Below, in pieces: positions 7,106 to 13,883 of a DNA stretch of 15,833 nt. The notes under the pieces were generated by a model. The model had not been told where the DNA came from. It worked only from the letters and a program-made list of their open reading frames with translations, and ran no database searches. Origin of the DNA: an uncultured bacterium. GTDB taxonomy: Bacteria; Actinomycetota; Coriobacteriia; Coriobacteriales; Coriobacteriaceae. The stretch is from the NCBI GenBank assembly GCA_905216175.1, contig CAJMSV010000040.1:1-15833 (forward strand). Direction: 5' to 3'. The translations under genes and the position numbers were made by a program. The first letter of the stretch is position 1; every line of letters starts with the position of its first letter.

Positions 7106-7729
7106 ATGAAGCACTTTGACCATATCGTATTTGACGTTGATGGGACATTGGCAGATACAGAAGAAAGCGTTCTATCATCGCTTGTCCAGATTGTCCAAGA
7201 AGAGACCGGCAAAACGCTCCCCCGACACGAGCTTGAATTTGCCCTCGGCATACCCGGCAAGGATGCCCTTGAGAAACTTGGAATCTACTCGCAGGCAACG
7301 TTGAATCGTTGGTGCCAAGTTGCTGCCAGCTTTAAAAGCACCATCAGCGTGTTTCCAGGCTTGCTTGAAGTCATCGCAACACTCGCCAACAACGGCTGCA
7401 AACTTGGCATCGTCTCCTCACGTGCGCGCGACGAATACACAGACGAAATTGCACCCCTTGGCTTCGATAAGTTTTTTGAACACATCATCCTTGTCGAAGA
7501 CACAACCGAACATAAACCCGCACCCGCTCCCATGCTCGAATATCTCCGGCGTACGGGCGCGAATCCTGGCAACGTCGTCTACGTTGGCGACACCGTCTAC
7601 GACGAACAATGCGCAACTTCGGCAGGGGTCAGTTTTGCCAGAGCGGCATGGGGATCACACCAAGACATCCCAAACGCCACCTACAACCTCAAAACCCCCA
7701 ACGACCTGTTAACCCTAACAACCAAATAA
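7106..7729 (+). CDS. HAD-superfamily hydrolase (phosphoglycolate phosphatase-like)
   Basis: Cytosolic phosphatase of 207 residues in HAD subfamily IA. Motif I is DVDGT with nucleophile D10 and acid/base D12. Motif II is GIVSS (S104/S105), motif III is K137 in HKPAP, and motif IV is GDTVYD (G161, D162, D166). A helical cap of about 65 residues lies between motif I and FPGLLEVI, as in Gph- and beta-phosphoglucomutase-like enzymes. The ATG at 7106 follows GAGAGGAG at good spacing. It may be co-transcribed with the AraC-type regulator. Substrate is unknown; a sugar phosphate, nucleotide or phosphoglycolate is plausible from the family. Confidence 0.9.
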   Translation: MKHFDHIVFDVDGTLADTEESVLSSLVQIVQEETGKTLPRHELEFALGIPGKDALEKLGIYSQATLNRWCQVAASFKSTISVFPGLLEVIATLANNGCKLGIVSSRARDEYTDEIAPLGFDKFFEHIILVEDTTEHKPAPAPMLEYLRRTGANPGNVVYVGDTVYDEQCATSAGVSFARAAWGSHQDIPNATYNLKTPNDLLTLTTK

Positions 7730-7778
7730 CCCACGCGTCCCACCCTTTCAGCCCCAACGCCACAAGGGCGATTGAGCA

Positions 7779-7929
7779 GGACGGTTTGGGCGGGTCCCGT
7801 ACTTAGTTTCCAAAATCATTCCGCAGCGCGAAGGCCCCCGTTGTCAACGCTTCGAAGAAGCGAGACAACGGGGGCCTTCCTGCGCGAGGACGTTTTGGAA
7901 ACTAAGTACGGGACCCGCCCAAACCGTCC
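7779..7929. repeat. 151-nt nested palindrome between convergent genes
   Basis: Perfect 37-bp inverted repeat, 7779-7815 with 7893-7929. Inside it is a second perfect 15-bp stem, AAGGCCCCCGTTGTC (7831-7845) with its complement (7864-7878), and a small apical hairpin CGCTTC/GAAGCG (7848-7853 and 7857-7862). The two stems are joined by unmatched segments of about 15 and 14 nt. It fills most of the gap between the HAD gene stop (7729) and the aldolase stop (7954), which face each other. No U-tract follows on either strand, so it is not a textbook terminator, though it could stop or protect both transcripts. It resembles a MITE-like or large REP-type element; no ORF is present. Confidence 0.85.
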
Positions 7930-7953
7930 GGTGGGATCAGAGTACCCTTGCTG

Positions 7954-8811
7954 TTACTCTGCTTTGCCCACGGAGTTGAGGTTGGTCATGCGGATCTTAA
8001 CCAGCTCGGTGATCTCACGCATACCCTCCTTGGCCGGCTTCTTGGGATCGAAGCAGGCAGGGTTCTCGGCCATGTAGGCCATGAAGCCCTTGGTGTAGGC
8101 CTGACGCAGCTCGGTGGCGTAGTTGACCTTGCAGATGCCGTTCTTCACGGCCTCGGCGACCTGCTCATCGGGCACACCGGAGGTGCCATGCAGAACCAGC
8201 GGCACGTCAACGGCGTCGCGGATGGCCTTGACCACGGACTGCTCGATGTGCGGATCGCTCGTGTACACCCCGTGGCTGGTGCCAACGCCAATAGCGAGGG
8301 AGGTGCAGCCAGTGCGCTCGACGAACTCCTTAGCCTCGGCAGGATCGGTGTAGGGGCTCTCGCCCTCAACCGCGGGACCGTCGTCCTCCTTGCCGCCAAC
8401 CTTACCGAGCTCGGCCTCGACGGGCACGCCCATGGCGCGGCCAGCGTCGGCGACGGACTTGGTCAGGGCGATGTTGTCCTCGAAGGACTCGTGCGAACCG
8501 TCGATCATGACAGAGGTGTAGCCCGTGCGGAAAGCCTGCATGCAGCGGTCATAGCCATCGCCGTGATCGAGGTGCAGAGCGACGGGCACGGAAGCGCGCT
8601 CGGCGGCAGCCTTGACCATGCCGTAGAAGTAGTCCAGGCCAGCGGTCTTAATGGTGCCCGGGGTGGTCTGCATGATGACGGGGGACTTGGTCTCCTCGGC
8701 AGCGGCCAGAACGGCCATAACAAACTCGAGGTTCTCGACGTTGAACGCGCCGACGGCGTAGTGGCCGGCCTGAGCGTCCTTGAGCATCTTTTCGGTGGTA
8801 ACAAGTGCCAT
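7954..8811 (-). CDS. Class II ketose-bisphosphate aldolase (GatY/KbaY or FBA type)
   Basis: Zinc-dependent aldolase of 285 residues that cleaves a ketose 1,6-bisphosphate to dihydroxyacetone phosphate and a glyceraldehyde phosphate. Seen: HLDHGD with catalytic D82 and zinc ligand H83, VEAELGKVGGKEDD (131-144), GVGTSHGVY with H180, VLHGTSGV with H208, and KVNYATEL. The zinc ligand positions (83, 180, 208) and the TPGT near residue 50 agree with my recollection of E. coli GatY, favouring a tagatose-bisphosphate-type enzyme. Fructose-bisphosphate aldolase remains possible because the families overlap. The ATG at 8811 follows AGAGGAG at 9 nt; the frame extends 47 codons upstream without aldolase-like sequence, so I rejected the longer start. 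It is divergent from a DeoR-type regulator, a common pairing for sugar catabolic genes. Confidence 0.9.
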   Translation of the reverse strand: MALVTTEKMLKDAQAGHYAVGAFNVENLEFVMAVLAAAEETKSPVIMQTTPGTIKTAGLDYFYGMVKAAAERASVPVALHLDHGDGYDRCMQAFRTGYTSVMIDGSHESFEDNIALTKSVADAGRAMGVPVEAELGKVGGKEDDGPAVEGESPYTDPAEAKEFVERTGCTSLAIGVGTSHGVYTSDPHIEQSVVKAIRDAVDVPLVLHGTSGVPDEQVAEAVKNGICKVNYATELRQAYTKGFMAYMAENPACFDPKKPAKEGMREITELVKIRMTNLNSVGKAE

Positions 8812-9030
8812 GAGCGTTTGCTCCTCTCCCTCGCCCGCATCTGGACATCGGGCGTAGTTGTTCACAAGGCGTTTTACCTTGCGTTTTGCTGCGCCCATTG
8901 TATGAAAAGCGACGGTGTCGCACGCATGAGATATCACCGGCACACAGGTCAAGACACTCGTTTTTGAAAAGCAAACGGAAGGGATTCGCGCCGGATCCCT
9001 CTATACGACATTGCAGTTTTCAAGCGAATC

Positions 9031-9106
9031 ATCTTTCTTTTATAGAAAAGATAAGTAATCGAAAGGCGTTTTCTTACTAAAAAAGAAAATGAACGAAAAT
9101 AGTTTC
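9031..9106. promoter_or_regulatory. AT-rich operator region between aldolase and DeoR genes
   Basis: The 335-nt divergent gap (8812-9146) contains an AT-rich stretch unlike the surrounding GC-rich DNA, with three TTTC/GAAA-type inverted repeats. They are ATCTTT with AAAGAT around CTTTTATAGAAAAG (9031-9052), TTTTCTT-N7-AAGAAAA (9069-9089), and GAAA-ATAG-TTTC (9095-9106). Repeated GAAA/TTTC blocks are common in DeoR-family operators, so these are candidate binding sites for the adjacent regulator. Promoter boxes could not be fixed with confidence; TATAGA at 9041-9046 is a weak -10 candidate for the regulator. The remainder of the gap (8812-9030) shows nothing further that I can name. Confidence 0.45.
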
Positions 9107-9146
9107 AACATAATTCCTGCAAATTTCGGTTCAGGATGGAGCAGCA

Positions 9147-9950
9147 ATGACCCACGCAACAAACCGTGCTTTCGCCGATGAGCGTCGTGCCGCCATCATG
9201 GAGATGCTCGAGCACAACGCCTCGGTGCAGGTAGCAGAAATCGCCCAGACCTTTGGCGTGTCCTCCGTCACGGCGCGCGCCGACTTGGACGCCCTCGCCG
9301 AGTCCGGCAAGCTGCGCCGCACGCATGGTGGCGCTGTGTCGCTCCAGAAGCGACTGACCGTCTCCACGCAGGATCGCCGCATCAATGTCAACGTCGCCGC
9401 CAAACAGGCCATCGCGCAAAGCGCCATCAAGCTCGTCAATGACGGCGACACGTTGCTCGTCGACTCAGGCACCACCGCGCTCGAGTTTGTCCGGCTCCTC
9501 GACCAGCGCAACGGCATCACCGTCATCACGGCCGACATTACCATTGCCGATTACATCGACGAGAGCATGCCCTCAGTCGATGTCGTCATGCTGGGCGGGG
9601 CGCTGCGCAAAGGTCATCGCTATCTGTACGGTCCACTTACCATGCAGGCACTCCAAATGGTCCACGCCGATCTTGCCGTCATGTGCCCTGGCGCTTTTGT
9701 TCCCGGCTGCGGCTTTACGACCGACTTTCCCCAGATGGCTGAGACCAAAACGGCCATGATCGGTGCCGCTCATCAAAGCGTCGCCCTCATGGACGCCAGC
9801 AAGGTCAACGGACGCGGCATGTACCGCTTTGCCGAACTGACCGATGTCAACACCATCGTGATGGACCGCGACCCCGAAGACGCCGTCGCCACCTCAATCG
9901 CCGAGATCGTCGACGACGCCCACCCAAATCTCGTCATCGCCGGCGCTTAA
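9147..9950 (+). CDS. DeoR/GlpR-family transcriptional regulator
   Basis: Sugar-phosphate-responsive repressor type, 267 residues. The N-terminal winged helix-turn-helix spans about 13-63: ERRAAIMEMLE, VQVAEIAQTFGVSSVTARADL, then GKLRRTHGGAV. The C-terminal effector domain has the ISOCOT-like fold motifs DGDTLLVDSGTTA (98-110), LGGALRKGHRYLYGP (148-162) and FPQMAETKTAMI (193-204), which bind phosphorylated sugars in the family. The ATG at 9147 follows AGGATGGAG at 5 nt. It is divergent from the class II aldolase gene, so it probably regulates that gene and itself; a phosphorylated intermediate of the same pathway is the likely inducer (inference). The gene ends in a strong bidirectional terminator. 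Confidence 0.93.
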   Translation: MTHATNRAFADERRAAIMEMLEHNASVQVAEIAQTFGVSSVTARADLDALAESGKLRRTHGGAVSLQKRLTVSTQDRRINVNVAAKQAIAQSAIKLVNDGDTLLVDSGTTALEFVRLLDQRNGITVITADITIADYIDESMPSVDVVMLGGALRKGHRYLYGPLTMQALQMVHADLAVMCPGAFVPGCGFTTDFPQMAETKTAMIGAAHQSVALMDASKVNGRGMYRFAELTDVNTIVMDRDPEDAVATSIAEIVDDAHPNLVIAGA

Positions 9951-9953
9951 ACA

Positions 9954-9994
9954 AAAACCACCACAAAGGTGCCTGTCCCCTTTGTGGTGGTTTT
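9954..9994. terminator. Bidirectional intrinsic terminator
   Basis: A perfect 16-bp stem, AAAACCACCACAAAGG (9954-9969) with CCTTTGTGGTGGTTTT (9979-9994), and a 9-nt loop. It has a T-run on the plus side and an A-run on the other side, giving a U-tract for either direction. It sits between the convergent DeoR-type gene (stop 9950) and flavodiiron gene (stop 10018) and probably ends both transcripts. Confidence 0.85.
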
Positions 9995-10017
9995 GCTCGT
10001 CAAAAGTGAAAATATCG

Positions 10018-11178
10018 CTACTTGGATAGCTCGTCAGCAAGGGCCTCGATCTGAGCGCGCGAGGCGTCGTTGAGCGAGCCCAGCACGGTCACCTTGTTCT
10101 GCGCCAGAGTGATGTCCTTCATGCCCTCGAGCTCCTTGGTCATAACCTTGGCAGCGGTGGGCGCCCAGGAGCCAGCCTCAACGAGTGCCACCGTACGGTT
10201 CTGATAGGCGTGCTCGGCAAGCGTATGGATAAAGGTGCTCACGAACGGGAAGATCTCGCCCTGATAGGTAATGGAAGCGAGCACCAGACGGTCATAGCGG
10301 AACGCGTCCTCAACGGCCTCGGCCATATCGTCGCGAGCTAGGTCAAAGACGGAGACCTTCTGGCCACGAGCCTCGAGCGCAGAAGCGAGCTCCTCAACGG
10401 CAGCCTTCAGATGACCATACACACTCGCATAGGCAATCGTGATGCCCTCGTCCTCGGGCTGATAGCTCGACCAGGTGTTGTAGGTGTCGAGGTAATAGCC
10501 CAGGTTCTCGCTAAGAACAGGACCGTGAAGCGGGCAGATGATCTGGATGTCCAGATTGGCGGCCTTCTTGAGCACGGCCTGCACAAACTTGCCGAACTTT
10601 CCAACGATGCCAAAGTAGTAACGGCGTGCCTCGCAGGCCCAACCCTCGGGATCCTCGATGTCGTTGGCGCCAAACTTGCCAAAGCCGTCGGCGCTAAAGA
10701 GCACCTTGTCGGTGGACTCGTAGGAGAAGAGCACCTCGGGCCAGTGCACGTTGGGGGCGCCGACAAACGTTAGGCTGTGACCGCCCAAATCGAGCACGTC
10801 GCCATCTTTGACGACCATCTTGCGCTCGGGGAAGTCGGTGCCAAAGTAGTTGACCATCATGCGGAAAGCACCCACGCTGGCCACAATCTGCGCCTGGGGA
10901 TAGCGCTCCATAAAGGCGGCGATACCGGCGGAGTGATCGGGCTCCATATGATGGACAACCAGGTAGTCGGGCGTGCGGCCATCGAGCACGGTCTCGAGGT
11001 TACCGAGCCACTCGTCGACAAAGCCAGCGTCGACCGAATCGGCGACAGCGATTTTATCGCCCAAGATAACGTAGCTGTTATATGCCATACCGTTCTCGGA
11101 CACGTCGTACTGGCCCTCGAACAGGTCAATGTCGTGATCGTTGACGCCAATGTAGCGGATATCCTTGGTGATCTCCAT
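10018..11178 (-). CDS. Flavodiiron protein (FprA/ROO-type oxygen or NO reductase)
   Basis: Cytosolic O2- or NO-scavenging enzyme of anaerobes, 386 residues. The N-terminal metallo-beta-lactamase-like domain carries the diiron ligands: H77, E79 and D81 in HHMEPDH, H145 in APNVHWPE, D164 in FSADGFGKF and H218 in CPLHGPV. The C-terminal flavodoxin domain (from about 245) begins ITIAYASVYGHL, the FMN phosphate loop, and continues with LASITYQGEIFPFV. No fused rubredoxin or flavin reductase domain follows, so it is the basic two-domain class needing an external electron donor such as rubredoxin; none is in the window. The ATG at 11178 follows TAGGAGG at 9 nt; a start at 11241 would add 21 residues with no family resemblance. 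Whether O2 or NO is preferred cannot be read from sequence. Confidence 0.94.
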   Translation of the reverse strand: MEITKDIRYIGVNDHDIDLFEGQYDVSENGMAYNSYVILGDKIAVADSVDAGFVDEWLGNLETVLDGRTPDYLVVHHMEPDHSAGIAAFMERYPQAQIVASVGAFRMMVNYFGTDFPERKMVVKDGDVLDLGGHSLTFVGAPNVHWPEVLFSYESTDKVLFSADGFGKFGANDIEDPEGWACEARRYYFGIVGKFGKFVQAVLKKAANLDIQIICPLHGPVLSENLGYYLDTYNTWSSYQPEDEGITIAYASVYGHLKAAVEELASALEARGQKVSVFDLARDDMAEAVEDAFRYDRLVLASITYQGEIFPFVSTFIHTLAEHAYQNRTVALVEAGSWAPTAAKVMTKELEGMKDITLAQNKVTVLGSLNDASRAQIEALADELSK

Positions 11179-11194
11179 CAGGCAAAGCCTCCTA

Positions 11195-11224
11195 GATAGA
11201 CAAAAGAGCCCGTCTATCATAGCA
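11195..11224 (-). promoter_or_regulatory. Extended -10 promoter with overlapping inverted repeat (flavodiiron gene)
   Basis: On the minus strand TGC-TATGAT (11224-11216) is an extended -10 box about 38 nt before the flavodiiron ATG, predicting a leader of about 30 nt. GATAGAC (11195-11201) and GTCTATC (11212-11218) form a 7-bp inverted repeat with a 10-nt spacer that overlaps the -10 box and probable start site. A repressor bound there would block transcription; a leader hairpin next to the TAGGAGG ribosome site is the alternative. No clear -35 box is seen, as expected for extended -10 promoters. Confidence 0.45.
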
Positions 11225-11307
11225 CTCGTCTTCATAGCCACGGCTATCTGCCAGCATCCTTATCGATTGTTATTGAGGCGGAATATATCGCCATTGACCT
11301 GCAAAAA

Positions 11308-12339
11308 CTATGTGCGCGGAGCTGCCGTGGTATGTCGAACGATAAGCTGGCCGGGAATACGAATGGCAACGGTTTTGTCCGTTGCCCCCGCCTTGGGAAC
11401 CGCGTGCTCGAACACCTCGCGTCCACGCTGATGCAAATCGAATCGAACGGTCGTGAGCTCGTTGTGTGCCACAAAATCATCGAGCGAATCGTCGACGCCC
11501 ACCACGCTCACGTCCTCGGGCACGCGCAGACCGCTATCGCGCAGCGCTGCAATCGCGCCATTTGCCATCTGGTCGTTTGCCGCGTAAATCGCCGTCATGG
11601 TGTGATCGTGCTCGGCCAGGTACCTGCCGGCCTCGTAGCCGCTGTTGGCAGACCAGTCGCCCTCGAGCGGCTCTGCCGGCTCGATGTGTTTACGCTCGAG
11701 TGCATCCTGCCAACCGGCGCGACGAAATTGCTCGTCGACCGAGAATGACGGGCCGCCAATATAGCGAATCTGCTCGTGCCCTAGCTCAAACAGGTGATCC
11801 ATAAGCAATAGCGAGCAGCCGTAATGGTCGGAATCGACCGTGGTCACCCGCGGGTGCGCGTACATGGTAACGATGACCGTGCCAATGCCCGGCAGTGGAT
11901 CAAACGTCTCAAAATCGGGCGCCATGCGACTCATACCGATGATGATGCCGTCCACCGGCAATGCGGCCATACGACGCGTGGCCTCGGCAAGCGAAAACTC
12001 CTCGGTCTTGGACATCTCGACCAGCGTGATGGCGCAATTATGCTCGCGAGCAGCGCTGGCGATCCCGTCGATCATTGAGAGGTTGCCAAACTTGGTGACA
12101 TCGTTGACGCACAGACCGACCGAATGGTAACGGCCGTCGCGCAGCGAGCGACCGGCATAACTCGGACGAAATCCGAGCTCTTGCATAGCGGCCTGCACGC
12201 GCTGGCGTGTCTGCTCGTTGACGTTAGGAAGGCCGTTGGCAACGCGCGAAACCGTCTGCTGCGAAACACCGGCAGCGCGGGCAACGTCGGCCATGGAGAC
12301 CGGACGCGAACTGGTATCGTTGGACGGGCGCCTTGCCAC
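11308..12339 (-). CDS. LacI-family transcriptional regulator (probable galactose operon repressor)
   Basis: Repressor of 343 residues. The LacI helix-turn-helix is at 15-36, SMADVARAAGVSQQTVSRVANG, with recognition-helix residues Q27/Q28 where LacI has Y17/Q18. The hinge helix follows at RPSYAGRSL (58-66). The periplasmic-binding-protein-like sensor domain shows GLCVNDV, MDHLFELGHEQIRYIGGP and IYAANDQMANGAIAALRDSGLRVPEDVSVVGVDD, typical of the GalR/LacI family. The GTG at 12339 is preceded by GAAGGTGAT at suitable spacing. It is divergent from galK-galT; three copies of a CG-centred operator candidate lie in the shared gap, which suggests autoregulation and control of the gal operon by galactose or a derivative (inference). 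Confidence 0.93.
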   Translation of the reverse strand: MARRPSNDTSSRPVSMADVARAAGVSQQTVSRVANGLPNVNEQTRQRVQAAMQELGFRPSYAGRSLRDGRYHSVGLCVNDVTKFGNLSMIDGIASAAREHNCAITLVEMSKTEEFSLAEATRRMAALPVDGIIIGMSRMAPDFETFDPLPGIGTVIVTMYAHPRVTTVDSDHYGCSLLLMDHLFELGHEQIRYIGGPSFSVDEQFRRAGWQDALERKHIEPAEPLEGDWSANSGYEAGRYLAEHDHTMTAIYAANDQMANGAIAALRDSGLRVPEDVSVVGVDDSLDDFVAHNELTTVRFDLHQRGREVFEHAVPKAGATDKTVAIRIPGQLIVRHTTAAPRT

Positions 12340-12432
12340 AGGATCACCTTCACCCTTGCGAGATCTGAATAGCGTGAATGCCGGCCCGGGCAGAAATACA
12401 TCCCGCGCCGAGGCCCGCTATCGTCGGACGCA

Positions 12433-12446
12433 TGTTAACGTACTCT
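12433..12446 (+). promoter_or_regulatory. LacI-type operator candidate A
   Basis: TGTTAACGTACTCT, centred on CG. It shares ATGTTAACGTACTC (12432-12445) exactly with the complement of site B. It is about 95 nt upstream of the LacI-type gene's GTG, well placed for autoregulation. Confidence 0.55.
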
Positions 12447-12555
12447 ACTTTTTCTATCTGCATCTCTTCTGCTTTATAAGTCCATACGGCAGTACCGTTC
12501 ACGGCTGAATTTCTACCGATTACCAGATTCTCAAAAAGTGACAAGCGATGTGTTA

Positions 12556-12569
12556 TGAGTACGTTAACA
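12556..12569 (-). promoter_or_regulatory. LacI-type operator candidate B
   Basis: On the minus strand TGTTAACGTACTCA. The match to site C extends to 18 nt (12552-12569) with a single difference. The TG-N3-AC|GT-N3-CA pattern around a central CG is the arrangement expected for LacI-family sites. It lies about 110 nt upstream of galK. Confidence 0.65.
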
Positions 12570-12619
12570 TAGCCCGTAACGTGCGGTATCGTGAACACTT
12601 GGTTCATGCCGCTTTAAGT

Positions 12620-12633
12620 TGTTAACGTGCTCA
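12620..12633 (+). promoter_or_regulatory. LacI-type operator candidate C
   Basis: TGTTAACGTGCTCA, extended match to 12637 with site B. It lies about 45 nt before the galK ATG, probably at or just downstream of the promoter, where binding would block galK-galT transcription. Its centre is 64 bp from that of site B, close to a whole number of helical turns. The rest of the 338-nt gap (12340-12677) shows only a weak fourth match near 12574-12587 and no clear promoter boxes. Confidence 0.65.
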
Positions 12634-12677
12634 TAACGACGCAAAACCCACCCGGGCGCGCCAAGGAAAGGACTCCC

Positions 12678-13883
12678 ATGACCACCCCCGACAAAAAGAC
12701 ACTCGCCACGCTCACCAAGCTGTTCGAGGAGGAGTTTGGCCCCATCGGCGACCGCCAGGTGCTCTACGTGCACGCGCCCGGCCGCTCCGAGATCAGCGGC
12801 AACCACACTGACCACGAGGGTGGCCACGTTATCGCCGGCTCGCTCGATGTCGCCGTCGACGGCATCGCCGTGGCAACCGATTCCAACAAGGTTCGCGTAG
12901 CCGACGAGGGCTATCCCACGTTTGAAATCGCGCTCGACACGCTAGACGTTCAGGAGTCCGAGAAGGGCACGTCCGCGAGCCTCGTCCGCGGCATGGCCCA
13001 CGAAATCGCTGCTCTGGGCGTTGAGCCCCAGGGCTTCGACTTTGCCTTCACCTGCTCCGTCCCCTCGGGCGGCGGTCTTTCGAGCTCCGCTGCCGTCGAG
13101 GCGGCATACGGTCGTGCCATGGAGACGCTCTGGGGAGCGCCCGCCATTGAGCCCGTCGCACTCGCCCAGATGAGCCAGCGCACCGAGAACAACTACTACG
13201 GCAAGCCCTGCGGCCTGATGGACCAGGCCGCCGTTTGCTTGGGCGGCCTCGCCTACATGGACTTTGAGGATCAGGCCCAGCCTAAGACCCAGAAGCTCGA
13301 GCTCAACTTTGAGGATCACGGCTACGCGCTCGTGCTCGTCAAGGTCGGCGCCGACCACGTGGCCGCTACCGACGACTACGCCGCCGTTCCGCGCGAAATG
13401 CAAGACGTCGCCGCCGAGTTTGGCAAGGCACGCCTGTGCGAGGTAAACGTTGCCGATTTTGACGCCAAGCTCCCCGAGCTGCGTGCTAAGCTGGGCGACC
13501 GTGCCTGCCTGCGCGCCGTTCACTACTGGTACGAGAACGGCCTGGTCGACAAGCGCTGGGCAGCCCTGAACGCCGGCGACATCGACCAGTTCCTGGTCCT
13601 GACACGCGAGTCCGGCGCCAGCTCTGCCATGTACCTGCAGAATGTCGTTGCCAAGCTGGGCTCCGAGCAGCCCTCGATGTATGCCCTGGCACTGGCCGAG
13701 CACGTGCTCGACGGCCGCGGCGCCGTCCGTATCCACGGCGGCGGCTTTGGTGGCACCATCCAGGCCTTTGTGCCGCTCGATCTGGTCGACACCTTTATCA
13801 CCAAGATGAACAGCTGGCTGGGCGCGGGCTCTGCCCGTCACTACGCTATCTCTGACAAGGGGGCTTACGCGGCATGGCTGTAA
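12678..13883 (+). CDS. galK: Galactokinase
   Basis: GHMP-family kinase of 401 residues that phosphorylates galactose at C1 with ATP, the first committed Leloir step. Motif 1 is PGRSEISGNHTDHEGG (34-49), with the GNHTDH variant in place of the E. coli GEHTDY form. Motif 2 is the ATP loop PSGGGLSSSA (129-138). The catalytic Asp is D182 in CGLMDQ. Motif 3 is HGGGFGG (353-359). The ATG at 12678 has AAGGAAAGGA just upstream; an in-frame GTG at 12627 falls inside operator C and is rejected. It overlaps galT, so the two are one operon, downstream of LacI-type operator candidates. Confidence 0.96.
   Translation: MTTPDKKTLATLTKLFEEEFGPIGDRQVLYVHAPGRSEISGNHTDHEGGHVIAGSLDVAVDGIAVATDSNKVRVADEGYPTFEIALDTLDVQESEKGTSASLVRGMAHEIAALGVEPQGFDFAFTCSVPSGGGLSSSAAVEAAYGRAMETLWGAPAIEPVALAQMSQRTENNYYGKPCGLMDQAAVCLGGLAYMDFEDQAQPKTQKLELNFEDHGYALVLVKVGADHVAATDDYAAVPREMQDVAAEFGKARLCEVNVADFDAKLPELRAKLGDRACLRAVHYWYENGLVDKRWAALNAGDIDQFLVLTRESGASSAMYLQNVVAKLGSEQPSMYALALAEHVLDGRGAVRIHGGGFGGTIQAFVPLDLVDTFITKMNSWLGAGSARHYAISDKGAYAAWL

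Noticed and set aside
8812..8952. 47-codon N-terminal extension of the aldolase
   Set aside because: The ATG at 8811 has AGAGGAG at good spacing and begins the family-typical MALVTTEKML; the extension lies in the divergent regulatory gap.
9954..9994. Hairpin as a CRISPR repeat or riboswitch
   Set aside because: It occurs once, has U-tracts on both sides and sits between convergent genes; a bidirectional terminator explains it fully.
11179..11241. 21-codon extension of the flavodiiron protein
   Set aside because: It would start upstream of the predicted promoter, and TAGGAGG precedes the ATG at 11178.
12627..12677. Earlier GTG start for galK
   Set aside because: The GTG lies inside operator candidate C, and the ATG at 12678 has a much better ribosome site and matches the family N-terminus.
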